From the NCBI GenBank assembly GCA_963697365.1, contig CAVONT010000007.1, positions 1-64,000 of the forward strand: a stretch of 64,000 nt of DNA, in the 5' to 3' direction. The stretch is from CAIXZV01 sp963697365. Its GTDB lineage: Bacteria; Chloroflexota; Limnocylindria; Limnocylindrales; CSP1-4. The notes under the pieces were generated by a model. It worked only from the letters and a program-made list of their open reading frames with translations. It had not been told where the DNA came from and did no database searches. Of the stretch, positions 47,339 through 56,365 are shown in pieces. Each line of letters starts with the position of its first letter. Within the stretch, counting starts at the first letter, position 1. Both the position numbers and the translations under genes were made by a program.

Positions 47339-48436
47339 TCAGCCGCCCGCGACCACCGTTGCGCTCGCCTTCCGCCCCGCGACGGTGGCCGGCGACGTTC
47401 CAGGCGCCGGCCTGTTCACGGGCATCGGCGCGGACTGGCCGATGACAAGCGTCGTCGGCAGCACGAGGTACTGCGCGGGGACCGGGTGTTCCGCGCTGAT
47501 CGCGGCGATCAGCTCCCGCACCGCGGTGCCACCCAGCTCGGTCAGCGGCTGGCGCACGGTCGTCAGCGATGGCGTGAACTGGGCCGCCTCGGCCAGCCCG
47601 TCGAACCCCACGACCGCGAGCGCCTCCGGGATGCGGATGCCGCGCGCGTTGGCGACGTGGAGGGCGCCCAGGGCCATCTGGTCGCTGGCCGCGAAGAGGG
47701 CGTCGATCTCCGGGTCCATCTCGAGGATCTGCTCGAACGCGGCCGCACCGCTGGCCGAGGTCCAGTCGCCGGTCGCCATCGGGCCCGGGCGGAGACCGGC
47801 GGCAGCGAGGGCGGCGAGCCAGCCGTCGCGTCGGTCGCGGGCCTCGCGCCACTCGAGGGGTCCGGCGAGATGCCCGATGCGCGTGCGGCCAAGCGCCAGG
47901 AGGTGCTCCGTCGCGATGCGTGCCGCAGCGGTGTTGTCGGTGCTGATGGTGGGGTAGGCGGGGGACGGCTCCGCCTTCAGGAACACGACGGGCGGCGTGA
48001 ACCGCGGCAGGCGCTCCTGCACGTGCTGGATGTTGGCGCCCATCTGGGGTGGGGCGAAGATGATCCCCTCCACGCGGTGGGCCACGAAGAAGTCCACGAC
48101 CGGCGAGATGTCGTCGAGGTCGAAGCTCGCGAGCTCCTTGAGGATGATCGAGTAGCCCGCGGCCTCGGCCGCCTCGGCGATGCCGTTGACCGTCTGCGCG
48201 ACGCCGAAGTACTTCAGGCCTGCCGCGATCACGCCGATCATCTGCGAGCGACGCTGGACCAGGCTGCGCGCGACGGCGCTCGGCTGGAAGCCCTGCTCCT
48301 CGATGGCCGCCTCCACCGCGGCGCGGGTCTCGGGCGACACATCGGGCCGGTTGTTGATGACCCGGGACACGGTCTGCGCCGAGACGCCCGTCATCTGGGC
48401 GATCTCCTTGATGGTGACCCGGTGCTGGCGCGGCAC
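47339..48436 (-). CDS. LacI-family repressor of the arabinose genes
   Basis: 365 residues, intact. The DNA-binding domain reads VTIKEIAQMTGVSAQTVSRV then INNRPDVSPETRAAVEAAIE; the hinge PSAVARSLVQRRSQMIGVIA leads to a periplasmic-binding-like sensor (ALFAASDQMALGALHVANAR, VVGFDGLAEAAQF). Divergent from araD. Matching operator half-sites lie between them and in front of the sugar-binding protein gene. The likely inducer is arabinose or a derivative. The GTG start 48436 is the best fit. Confidence 0.9.
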   Translation of the reverse strand: MPRQHRVTIKEIAQMTGVSAQTVSRVINNRPDVSPETRAAVEAAIEEQGFQPSAVARSLVQRRSQMIGVIAAGLKYFGVAQTVNGIAEAAEAAGYSIILKELASFDLDDISPVVDFFVAHRVEGIIFAPPQMGANIQHVQERLPRFTPPVVFLKAEPSPAYPTISTDNTAAARIATEHLLALGRTRIGHLAGPLEWREARDRRDGWLAALAAAGLRPGPMATGDWTSASGAAAFEQILEMDPEIDALFAASDQMALGALHVANARGIRIPEALAVVGFDGLAEAAQFTPSLTTVRQPLTELGGTAVRELIAAISAEHPVPAQYLVLPTTLVIGQSAPMPVNRPAPGTSPATVAGRKASATVVAGG

Positions 48437-48486
48437 GGTCGGTATGGCCTCGGGTGGGTTGCAGGGCTGGTGGACGGACGATGCGG

Positions 48487-48521
48487 TATGGTAGCGTGAA
48501 CGGTAACGGGAACGATAACGG
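48487..48521 (+). promoter_or_regulatory. lacI/araD promoter region with tandem operator half-sites
   Basis: A TATGGT box (48487-48492) is followed by two adjoining 12-mers, GAACGGTAACGG and GAACGATAACGG, the second ending at 48521. The latter is identical to one arm of the palindrome at 50921-50932. Binding here would block araD and probably autoregulate the repressor gene. Confidence 0.75.
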
Positions 48522-48616
48522 TGCGTGCGACAGTTGTCGAGGCGCCGCCCGCTGACGAGGGAGACGGGGCCCCGCCCGCGAGGCGATGACGGGCCGTCCA
48601 TGCACACGGAGGCAAG

Positions 48617-49273
48617 GTGACCGGCATGCTGCTGGCCGAGCTGCGCGAGCAGCTGGCGGTGCTCCACGAGGAGCTGCCGCGCAACAACCTGGTGGCCTGG
48701 ACAGGCGGCAACGTCTCGGCCCGCGACCCTGAGACGGGCCTCGTGGCCATCAAGCCATCCGGCGTGCGCTATGGCGAGCTCACGGCGGAGTCGATGGTCG
48801 TCGTCGATCTCGACGGGAACATCGTGGAGGGCCGGCACGCGCCGTCGAGCGACACCGCGAGCCATCTGTACGTTTACCGCCACCGTCCCGATGTCCACGG
48901 CGTCGTCCACACCCATTCGCGCCACGCGACAGCCTTTGCGGCAGTGGGCCGGTCGATCCCGGTCTACCTCACGGCCCAGGCCGACGAGTTCGGCTGCGCC
49001 ATCCCGTGCGCCGGGTTCGCCCTCATCGGCGACGACTCGATCGGGCGGCTCATCGTCGAGACCATCGGCGAGTCCACGGCCGTCCTCCTCAAGAACCACG
49101 GCGTGTTCACCATCGGCAAGGACGCGAAGTCCGCGGTCAAGTCCGCGGTCATGGTCGAGGACATCGCGGCCACGGTCTTCATGGCGCTCCAGCTGGGGCA
49201 GCCGGACGAGCTCCCGGCTGATGACGTGCGCAAGCTCCACGACCGCTACATGAACGTCTACGGCCAGCGCTGA
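48617..49273 (+). CDS. araD: L-ribulose-5-phosphate 4-epimerase / class II aldolase
   Basis: 218 residues, intact. The phosphate and zinc sites are visible: NNLVAWTGGNVSARD, IKPSGVRYGEL, HTHSRHATAFAAVG and LLKNHGVFTIGKDAKSAVKS. Converts L-ribulose-5-phosphate to D-xylulose-5-phosphate; adjacency to araA supports this over a fuculose aldolase. GTG 48617 lies just after GGAGG; ATG 48626 is an alternative. Confidence 0.9.
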   Translation: MTGMLLAELREQLAVLHEELPRNNLVAWTGGNVSARDPETGLVAIKPSGVRYGELTAESMVVVDLDGNIVEGRHAPSSDTASHLYVYRHRPDVHGVVHTHSRHATAFAAVGRSIPVYLTAQADEFGCAIPCAGFALIGDDSIGRLIVETIGESTAVLLKNHGVFTIGKDAKSAVKSAVMVEDIAATVFMALQLGQPDELPADDVRKLHDRYMNVYGQR

Positions 49274-49301
49274 GGCGCCGGTCCACCCGAGGAGAGTCCC
49301 A

Positions 49302-50808
49302 GTGCTGAACCTTGCGGACAACGAGGTCTGGTTCGTCACCGGCAGCCAGCATCTCTACGGGCCGGAGACGCTGGCCACCGTCGCCGAGCACAGCCAGGCG
49401 ATCGCCAGCGCCCTCGACGAGGCAGCCCTCCATCCCGGTGCGCGTCGTCTTCAAGCCGGTGCTCACCGGGTCCGACGGCATCCGCCGCCTCGTGGCGGAG
49501 GCGAACCTCGATCCGGCCTGCGTCGGCCTGATCACGTGGATGCACACGTTCAGCCCGGCCAAGATGTGGATCGCCGGCCTCCAGGCGCTGCAGAAGCCGT
49601 TCCTGCACCTGCACACGCAGTACAACCGCGAGATCCCCTGGGCCGACATCGACATGGACTTCATGAACCTGAACCAGGCCGCTCACGGCGACCGGGAGTT
49701 CGGGTTCATCGCCGCCCGCCTGCGCCTGGAGCGCAAGGTGGTCGTGGGCCACTGGGGCGACCCGGCGGTCCAGGAGCAGATCGGCGCGTGGACACGCGCG
49801 GCGTCAGCGAAGGCGGACTGGCAGGACGGGAAGATCGCCCGCTTCGGCGACAACATGCGCGAGGTCGCGGTCACCGAGGGCGACAAGGTCGAGGCGCAGC
49901 GCAGGCTCGGCTTCAGCGTCAACACCTGGGGCGTCGGCGACCTCGTGAAGCTGATCGCCGAGGTGCCCGACACGGACGTCGACCTCCTCGTCGGGGAGTA
50001 CCTGGACACGTACGACGTTGTCGACGAGCTCCAGCCGGGCGGCACCCGCGCGGACAGCCTGCGCTACGGCGCCCGCCAGGAGATCGCCCTGCGCCGGTTC
50101 CTCGAGGCCGGCGGCTTCACGGCGTTCACCGACACGTTCGAGGACCTCCACGGCCTCGAGCAGCTCCCGGGCCTCGCGGTCCAGCGCCTCATGGCCGACG
50201 GCTACGGCTTCGGTGGGGAGGGGGACTGGAAGACCGCGGCCATGGTCCGCGCGATGAAGGTGATGTCGGCCGGCCTCCCCGGCGGCGTCTCCTTCATGGA
50301 GGACTACACCTACCACCTGACGGGCGACGACGACCTGATCCTCGGCGCCCACATGCTCGAGGTCTGTCCCTCGATCGCGGGCGGCCGCCCGCGGCTCGAG
50401 ATCCATCCCCTGGGCATCGGCGGCAAGGGGGACCCGGTCCGGCTCGTCTTCGACGCACACGAGGGCCCCGCTGTCGCCGCATGCATCACCGACATGGGGC
50501 AGCGCTTCCGGATGGTCGCCACTGTCGTGGACGTCGTGCCGGCCGAGCAGCCCCTCCCGAAGCTCCCGGTCGCCCGCGCCGTCTGGCGCCCCAGGCCCGA
50601 CCTTCGGACCAATGCGGCCGCTTGGATATATGCTGGCGGCTCACATCACACGAGCCTCGCCTTCGCGGTCACTGCAGCGCACCTGCGTGACTTCGCCGCG
50701 ATGAGCGGGGTGGAGATCCTTGTGATCGACGAGACAACGTCGATCGACGCGTTCCGTGACCAGGTCCGGTGGAACGACCTCTACTGGGCCCTGGCGAAGG
50801 GTCTCTAG
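49302..50808 (+). CDS. araA: L-arabinose isomerase, one frameshift
   Basis: About 501 residues. NEVWFVTGSQHLYGPETLAT is the classical AraA N-terminus; metal and active-site regions include LHTQYNREIPWADIDMDFMN, GGEGDWKTAAMVRAMKVM, GVSFMEDYTYHL and NAAAWIYAGGSHHTSLA. An extra C at about 49431 splits the first 43 residues from the rest; removing it rejoins DEAAL-IPVRVVFKPVLTGS. Isomerises L-arabinose to L-ribulose. No ribulokinase gene lies in the window. GAGGAGAG precedes the GTG start. Confidence 0.93.
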
Positions 50809-50869
50809 CGCCCTCCGGCGACGCCGGATCACATCCCGGCCGACACCAGGCCGGACCTTGACCAGCGGC

Positions 50870-50932
50870 TTGACGAGGTCGTGCGTGCCGCAGTAGAGTT
50901 GGCACCGTTATCGTTCACGGGAACGATAACGG
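50870..50932 (+). promoter_or_regulatory. sugar ABC operon promoter with LacI operator
   Basis: TTGACG (50870-50875), 18-bp spacer and TAGAGT (50894-50899) form the promoter. A 12-bp inverted repeat follows: CCGTTATCGTTC (50905-50916), a 4-bp centre, and GAACGATAACGG (50921-50932). It covers the expected transcription start, so LacI-type repression is likely. The same 12-mer occurs at the lacI/araD promoter. Confidence 0.88.
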
Positions 50933-51070
50933 CAAGCGTCCACCCGTGATCGACCAGGGATGCACGGGCATCCCAGACGAACCCGGCGCGCTGCACCGGC
51001 CCCGTCCCAGGCGATCCAGGACGCACAGATGAGGGGCGGGAGCCCCTCGCAGGAGGAGAGCAACGCACCC

Positions 51071-52228
51071 ATGAAGAAGTCCCTAGCTCTGGCCCTTGCG
51101 GCCGGCGCGCTCGTCGTCGCCGCGTGCGGCGGCAGCACCGCCACCACGGCTCCGGCTGCGACCGAGGCTCCGGCTGCGACCGAGGCTCCGGCTGCGACCG
51201 AGGCTCCGGCTGCGACCGAGGCTCCGGCTGAGACCGGTGGCCTTGTCGGCATCGCGATGCCGACCAAGTCGTCCGCCCGCTGGATCGCCGACGGCGACAA
51301 CCTCGTCAAGTCCCTGCAGGCGGCCGGTTACGAGACCGACCTCCAGTACGCTGAGGACGACATCCCGACCCAGCTCAACCAGGTCGAGAACATGATCACG
51401 AAGGGCGCCAAGGCCCTCGTGATCGCCGCCATCGACGGCACCACCCTCGCCGACACCCTGCAGAAGGCTGCGGACGCGGGCATCAAGGTCTTCGCCTATG
51501 ACCGCCTGATCCGCGAGTCGCCGAACGTCGACTACTACGCCGCGTTCGACAACTTCGCCGTTGGCGTCGCCCAGGCCGGCTCGATCGTCGACAGCCTGGA
51601 CCTCAACAACGCCGCCGGCCCGTTCAACATCGAGCTCTTCGCCGGCTCGCCGGACGACAACAACGCCGGGTTCTTCTTCAACGGCGCCATGTCGATCCTC
51701 CAGCCCTTCATCGACAGCGGCAAGCTCGTCGTCCAGTCCGGTGAGACCGAGTTCCCCGGCCAGGTCGGCACCCTCCGCTGGTCCGGCGATGCCGCCCAGG
51801 CCCGCATGGACAACATCCTCGCCTCCAAGTACGCGGACAAGAACGTCGACGCGGTCCTGTCCCCCTACGACGGCATCAGCCGCGGCATCATCGCCGCCCT
51901 GAAGCAGGTCGGCTACTACAGCGCTGACAAGCCCGGCCCCGTGGTCACCGGCCAGGATGCCGAGCTCCCGTCCGTCAAGTCGATCCTCGCCGGCGAGCAG
52001 ACCAGCACGGTGTTCAAGGACACCCGCGTGCTGGCCGCCAAGGTCGCCGAGATGGTCGCCCAGTTCCTCGGCGGCCAGACCGTCGACGTGAACGACACCA
52101 CGACCTATGACAACGGTGTCAAGGTTGTCCCGTCCTACCTCCTCCCGGTCACGTCCGTCACCAAGGACAACGTCACCCAGGAGCTGGTCGACACGGGCTA
52201 CTACACCGCCGAGGAAGTCCAGCCCTAG
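51071..52228 (+). CDS. ChvE-type multiple sugar-binding lipoprotein
   Basis: 385 residues, intact. A signal peptide with lipobox (ALVVAACGGS) is followed by four tandem ATEAPA hexapeptides as a spacer. The mature protein is a class B sugar-binding fold: GIAMPTKSSARWIADGDNLV, VIAAIDGTTLADTLQKAADA, VFAYDRLI, SPYDGISRGIIAALKQVGYY and GQDAELPSVKSILAGEQ. The ChvE group binds arabinose, xylose, glucose and galactose. Arabinose is the likely substrate from its regulon. Confidence 0.92.
   Translation: MKKSLALALAAGALVVAACGGSTATTAPAATEAPAATEAPAATEAPAATEAPAETGGLVGIAMPTKSSARWIADGDNLVKSLQAAGYETDLQYAEDDIPTQLNQVENMITKGAKALVIAAIDGTTLADTLQKAADAGIKVFAYDRLIRESPNVDYYAAFDNFAVGVAQAGSIVDSLDLNNAAGPFNIELFAGSPDDNNAGFFFNGAMSILQPFIDSGKLVVQSGETEFPGQVGTLRWSGDAAQARMDNILASKYADKNVDAVLSPYDGISRGIIAALKQVGYYSADKPGPVVTGQDAELPSVKSILAGEQTSTVFKDTRVLAAKVAEMVAQFLGGQTVDVNDTTTYDNGVKVVPSYLLPVTSVTKDNVTQELVDTGYYTAEEVQP
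51158..51229 (+). repeat. four tandem 18-bp units encoding ATEAPA
   Basis: GCGACCGAGGCTCCGGCT is repeated four times without change inside the linker of the sugar-binding lipoprotein. The identity at third codon positions points to recent expansion by slippage. The copy number may vary between strains. Confidence 0.9.
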
Positions 52229-52254
52229 TCTGGCTCCCGTACACTAGGTACACC

Positions 52255-52296
52255 ATCGCGGGTGTGCGGCGGTCCACGACCTCGCACACCCGCGAT
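52255..52296 (+). terminator. strong stem-loop between binding-protein and ATPase genes
   Basis: A perfect 14-bp stem (ATCGCGGGTGTGCG at 52255-52268 and its complement at 52283-52296) with a 14-nt loop, followed by TTCTC. It lies 27 bp after the binding-protein stop. Such hairpins terminate most transcripts or protect the upstream message, giving more binding protein than membrane subunits. Confidence 0.8.
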
Positions 52297-52340
52297 TTCT
52301 CATCCACCCAATCCCCCACGTAGCTGAGGCGGCGGTCCGA

Positions 52341-53894
52341 GTGAGCGACGTTCTGCTCGAGATGCGGGGCATCACGAAGGAATTCCCGGGCGTCAAGGCG
52401 CTCAAGGACGTCTCCTTCTCCGTCCGCCCCGGCGAGATTCACGCCCTGGTCGGCGAGAACGGTGCCGGCAAGTCAACGCTGATGAAGGTCGTCTCGGGCG
52501 TCTATCCCCACGGGACGTACGAGGGCCAGTTCTTCTTCAAGGGCGAGGAGTGCCGGTTCCACGGCATCCGCGAGAGCGAGCACAAGGGCATCGTGATCAT
52601 CCACCAGGAGCTCGCCCTGGTCCCCGAGCTGTCGATCACCGAGAACATCTTCCTCGGCAACGAGCAGGCGACGCGCGGAGCCATCAACTGGAGCCGGTCC
52701 CACTCGAAGGCGATCGAGCTGCTCAAGAAGGTCGGCCTGGCCGAGACGCCCGATACGCCGATCCGCCAGCTGGGCACGGGCAAGCAGCAGCTGGTCGAGA
52801 TCGCGAAGGCGCTGTCCAAGGACGTCGAGCTGCTGATCCTCGACGAGCCCACGTCCTCGCTCAACGAGAACGACTCCCAGGCGCTGCTCCAGCTGCTGCG
52901 CGACTTCCGCGCCCAGGGGATCGCCTGCGTGCTGATCTCCCACAAGCTCAAGGAGGTCGAGTCGGTCGCGGATACGATCACCGTCCTGCGTGACGGTGCC
53001 GTGATCGAGACGCTCGACGCGCAGACCGGCGACGTGACCGAGGACCGGATCATCAAGGGCATGGTGGGCCGCGACATGACCCACCGGTTCCCGCCCCGGG
53101 AGTCCAACCCCGGCGAGATCCTCTTCGAGGTCCGCAACTGGAAGGTCGCCCACCCGCTCTACACGGACCGGCTGGTCATCAACGACGTCAGCATGAACGT
53201 CCGCCGCGGCGAGGTGGTCGGGATCGCGGGGCTCATGGGCGCCGGGCGGACCGAGTTCGCCATGAGCCTGTTCGGCCGGTCCTGGGGCCGCTTCGTGAGT
53301 GGCTCGGCCTACAAGGACGGTGCCGAGGTCGATATCTCCACCATCTCGAAGGCCGTGGGCCACGGGATCGCGTACGCGACCGAGGACCGCAAGACCTACG
53401 GCCTCGTCCTGATGAACGACGTCAAGACGAACATCACGTTGGCCAACCTCGGTGGAGTGTCGTCGGCCGGCGTGATCAGCTCCCCGAAGGAGGTCGTCGT
53501 CGCCAACGAGTACCGCGATGCGCTGTCGATCAAGACGCCGAGCGTGAAGCAGATCGCGGTGAACCTCTCTGGTGGAAACCAGCAGAAGGTCGTGCTGGCC
53601 AAGTGGCTGTTCTCGAACCCGGACCTGCTGATCCTCGACGAGCCCACCCGTGGCATCGACGTGGGTGCCAAGTACGAGATCTACACGATCATCAACAGGC
53701 TTGCGGCCGAGGGCAAGGCCGTCATCGTCATCTCGTCCGAGCTCCCGGAGGTGCTGGGCATCTCGGACCGCATCTATGTCATGGCAGCCGGACAGATCGC
53801 CGCTGAGATGCCGGCGAGCGAGGCCACACCGGAGAACGTCATGTCGGCCATCATGCGGCTTGCCCGCGCCGGAGCTGAGGAAGTCGTGCTGTGA
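52341..53894 (+). CDS. sugar ABC transporter ATPase (MmsA/GguA type, two NBDs)
   Basis: 517 residues, intact, with two nucleotide-binding domains. NBD1: Walker A GENGAGKST, signature-like LGTGKQQLVEIAKALS, Walker B LLILDEPTSSLNEND. NBD2: degenerate Walker A GLMGAGRTEFAMSLFG, signature LSGGNQQKVVLAKWL, Walker B LLILDEPTRGIDVG. This asymmetry is normal for ribose/xylose/multiple-sugar importers. It overlaps the permease gene by 4 bp. GTG 52341 is the start. Confidence 0.95.
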   Translation: MSDVLLEMRGITKEFPGVKALKDVSFSVRPGEIHALVGENGAGKSTLMKVVSGVYPHGTYEGQFFFKGEECRFHGIRESEHKGIVIIHQELALVPELSITENIFLGNEQATRGAINWSRSHSKAIELLKKVGLAETPDTPIRQLGTGKQQLVEIAKALSKDVELLILDEPTSSLNENDSQALLQLLRDFRAQGIACVLISHKLKEVESVADTITVLRDGAVIETLDAQTGDVTEDRIIKGMVGRDMTHRFPPRESNPGEILFEVRNWKVAHPLYTDRLVINDVSMNVRRGEVVGIAGLMGAGRTEFAMSLFGRSWGRFVSGSAYKDGAEVDISTISKAVGHGIAYATEDRKTYGLVLMNDVKTNITLANLGGVSSAGVISSPKEVVVANEYRDALSIKTPSVKQIAVNLSGGNQQKVVLAKWLFSNPDLLILDEPTRGIDVGAKYEIYTIINRLAAEGKAVIVISSELPEVLGISDRIYVMAAGQIAAEMPASEATPENVMSAIMRLARAGAEEVVL

Positions 53895-55225
53895 CCGCAC
53901 CCACGCAAGAGATCCCTGCCGGCACGCCGGTCAAGCTTGACGATCCGAGCACCAGTGTCTGGGCCACCATCAGGGCGGCCATCAGCCGCGGTGGACTCCT
54001 GGTCGTCCTCCTGTTCGTGGTCGTGTTCTTCCAGATCACGACCGGCGGCGTCATGCTCAAGTCGCTCAACGTGACGAACGTCTTCCTCCAGAACGGCTAC
54101 ATCCTCGTGATGGCCCTGGGGATGCTGCTCATCATCGTCATCGGGCACATCGACCTCTCTGTGGGCTCCGTGGCGGGCTTCCTGGGGGCGATTGCCGCCG
54201 TCTTCCTCGTCGGCTACACCCTGGAGCTGCCGCTCCTCGGCGAGGTCCAGCTGCCGCAGCTCGATCCGATCCTCGCGGTGGCGGTCACCCTGATCTTCGG
54301 TGGCCTGATCGGCGTGTGGCAGGGTGCCTGGACCGCCTACCTGCGTGTCCCATCGTTCATCGTGACCCTGGCCGGCATGCTCCTGTTCCGCGGCGCGACC
54401 CTGTTCATGCTCGGCGGCCAGCCGGTGGGCCCATTCCCGGAGAGCTTCCGGGCGATCTCGTCCGGGTTCATTCCCGAGGTGCTCGGCACGATCCCGGACC
54501 CGTTCGGGACCGCGGCCAAGGGCGCAGAGCTGGCCATCGGCCCGCTCGTGCTGCCGCTCGGCGGTGACCCGCTCAACCTGACCACGCTGCTCCTCGGCGC
54601 CATCCTCAGCGGCTTCGTGGTCCTCCTGTCCTGGCGCTCCCGACGCGAGCAGGTCAAGTACGGCTTCGCAGTTCCGTCGGCAGGGAACTTCTGGCTGCGC
54701 AACGCGCTGATGATCCTCGGGATCATGTTCATCGCCTACCGGCTGGCCGGCTACAAGGGCCTTCCGATGGTGGCGCTGATCGCCTTCATCCTGATCGGCT
54801 TCTACATGTTCATCACGCTGCGCACGACGCTCGGCCGGCAAATCTACGCCGTCGGCGGCAATGCCAAGGCGGCGATGCTCTCGGGCGTGAACGCGAAGCG
54901 GATGGTCTTCTACACGTTCATCAACATGGGCGTGCTGGCGGCCCTCGGCGGCATGATCATCGCCGCCCGCTTCAACTCCGCCACGCCGAAGGCAGGCTAC
55001 GGCTTCGAGCTGGACGTCATCGCCGCGACCTTCGTGGGCGGCGCGTCGGCGTACGGCGGTGTCGGCACCGTCGCGGGCACCGTCATCGGCGCCCTCTTCT
55101 TCGGTCTTCTCAACATTGGCATGGGCATCATGTCCATCCCGATCGACTACCAGTTCATGGTCAAGGCGCTGGTCCTGCTGCTCGCCGTCTACTTCGACGT
55201 CCGCGGCAAGAACCAGGATCGCTAG
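53891..55225 (+). CDS. sugar ABC transporter permease (MmsB/GguB type)
   Basis: 444 residues with about ten helices. Conserved BPD_transp_2 features: GMLLIIVIGHIDLSVGSVAG, VPSFIVTLAGMLLFRGATLF and AATFVGGASAYGGVGTVAGT. The central 100-residue region between helices is typical of GguB. Homodimeric channel of the arabinose/multiple sugar importer. Followed by a strong stem-loop at 55279. Confidence 0.95.
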   Translation: MTAPTQEIPAGTPVKLDDPSTSVWATIRAAISRGGLLVVLLFVVVFFQITTGGVMLKSLNVTNVFLQNGYILVMALGMLLIIVIGHIDLSVGSVAGFLGAIAAVFLVGYTLELPLLGEVQLPQLDPILAVAVTLIFGGLIGVWQGAWTAYLRVPSFIVTLAGMLLFRGATLFMLGGQPVGPFPESFRAISSGFIPEVLGTIPDPFGTAAKGAELAIGPLVLPLGGDPLNLTTLLLGAILSGFVVLLSWRSRREQVKYGFAVPSAGNFWLRNALMILGIMFIAYRLAGYKGLPMVALIAFILIGFYMFITLRTTLGRQIYAVGGNAKAAMLSGVNAKRMVFYTFINMGVLAALGGMIIAARFNSATPKAGYGFELDVIAATFVGGASAYGGVGTVAGTVIGALFFGLLNIGMGIMSIPIDYQFMVKALVLLLAVYFDVRGKNQDR

Positions 55226-55278
55226 GAGGGCACCGGGCAGCGCCCGTCGCCCTGACGCGTGTCACTGCTCCTCCGCCG

Positions 55279-55312
55279 GGTCGCGCCGTCCGTCTCCACG
55301 GACGGCGCGACC
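55279..55312 (+). terminator. 15-bp stem-loop ending the sugar ABC operon
   Basis: GGTCGCGCCGTCCGT (55279-55293) pairs perfectly with 55298-55312 around a CTCC tetraloop, followed by TGCTTCC. It sits 54 bp after the permease stop and only 15 bp before the possible GTG start of the epimerase gene, so the latter is at most partly co-transcribed. Confidence 0.85.
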
Positions 55313-55326
55313 TGCTTCCAGAACCC

Positions 55327-56223
55327 GTGTGGCAGGACCTGACGGTGGTTGACGGCAAGGTGATTGAGGGCCAGACCGAGGCCGACAAGGCAGCAGGGAT
55401 GCGCACGCTCGCTGCGGAGGATGGCTCTGCCGTTCGCCGGCTCGTGCTCGAGGCCGAGGGCGTGCGGGTCGAGGTGTCCCCGGCCGACGGCGGGCGCCTG
55501 GCGTCGGTCGTGGTGGACGGCCATGAGCTGCTCGTCACCTCCGGCGCGGACGGCGCCGTCTCCTGGGGTGCGTACCCGATGGCTCCGTGGGCCGGCCGGA
55601 TCCGCCATGGGCGGTTCGCCTTCGGCGGTCGGGAGCACCTGCTTCCGATCACCATGCCACCCCACGCGATCCACGGCGTCGCGTTCGACCGCCCATGGAC
55701 GGCCATCGGCCCGACCGAGATCACGCTGGAGCTCGACGCGCGATGGCCGTTCCGCGGGCGCCTGGTCCAGCGCTTCACCGTGGAGCGGGACAGCCTCGAG
55801 GTGAGCATGCGGCTCGAGGCTGCCGAGGCCATGCCGGCGGTGTTGGGCTGGCACCCTTGGTTCCGGCGCGTCCTCGCCGACGGCGCCCCGCCGCTGGACC
55901 TCGTCTTCCATCCGAGGGCCATGCTGCTGCGCGACGGGGAGGGCATCCCGACCGGCGAGCTGATCGCGCCGACGCCGGGTCCCTGGGACGACTGCTTCAC
56001 CGACCTCGTGGCGGACCCGGTGCTCGTGTGGCCCGGCATCCTGCGGCTGACGATGTCCTCGTCGTGTCCGTGGTGGGTGGTCTACACGCAGCCCGTGGAT
56101 GCGGTGTGCGTGGAACCGCAGAGCGGGCCGCCGGACGGCGTGACGATCGCACCCGAGGTGGTGGATCGCGGCGAGGTCCTGGAGCACCACATGCGCTGGA
56201 CCTGGGAGCGACTCGGCGGCTGA
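55327..56223 (+). CDS. aldose 1-epimerase
   Basis: About 298 residues (or 274 from ATG 55399). Galactose-mutarotase fold: WGAYPMAPWAGRIRHGRFAF, the catalytic histidine in PPHAIHGVAFDRPW, LGWHPWFRRVL and the C-terminal catalytic glutamate in DAVCVEPQSGPPDG. Interconverts alpha and beta anomers of the imported sugar. Position after the arabinose ABC genes fits. The leader from GTG 55327 is unlike homologues, so ATG 55399 may be the true start. Confidence 0.88.
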   Translation: MWQDLTVVDGKVIEGQTEADKAAGMRTLAAEDGSAVRRLVLEAEGVRVEVSPADGGRLASVVVDGHELLVTSGADGAVSWGAYPMAPWAGRIRHGRFAFGGREHLLPITMPPHAIHGVAFDRPWTAIGPTEITLELDARWPFRGRLVQRFTVERDSLEVSMRLEAAEAMPAVLGWHPWFRRVLADGAPPLDLVFHPRAMLLRDGEGIPTGELIAPTPGPWDDCFTDLVADPVLVWPGILRLTMSSSCPWWVVYTQPVDAVCVEPQSGPPDGVTIAPEVVDRGEVLEHHMRWTWERLGG

Positions 56224-56288
56224 GGGCGGATCTGGCACGCTCCGGCCGGCTGGTCCCTCGCCACGCCGGACCCCCCGCCACGCCGGAC

Positions 56289-56360
56289 CCTCGCTGAGCG
56301 AGGCAACCAGCGCTCCCGCCGTAGGCGCGGCTCGGTAGGCCCCGGCGCAGCAACCGGGGC
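56289..56360. terminator. two stem-loops between convergent epimerase and sixA genes
   Basis: CCTCGCT and AGCGAGG flank one base (56289-56303). GCCCCGG (56339-56345) pairs with 56354-56360 around an 8-nt loop. A 15-bp direct repeat CGCCACGCCGGACCC also occurs twice between about 56259 and 56290. Position suits bidirectional termination. Confidence 0.55.
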
Positions 56361-56365
56361 GGCTG

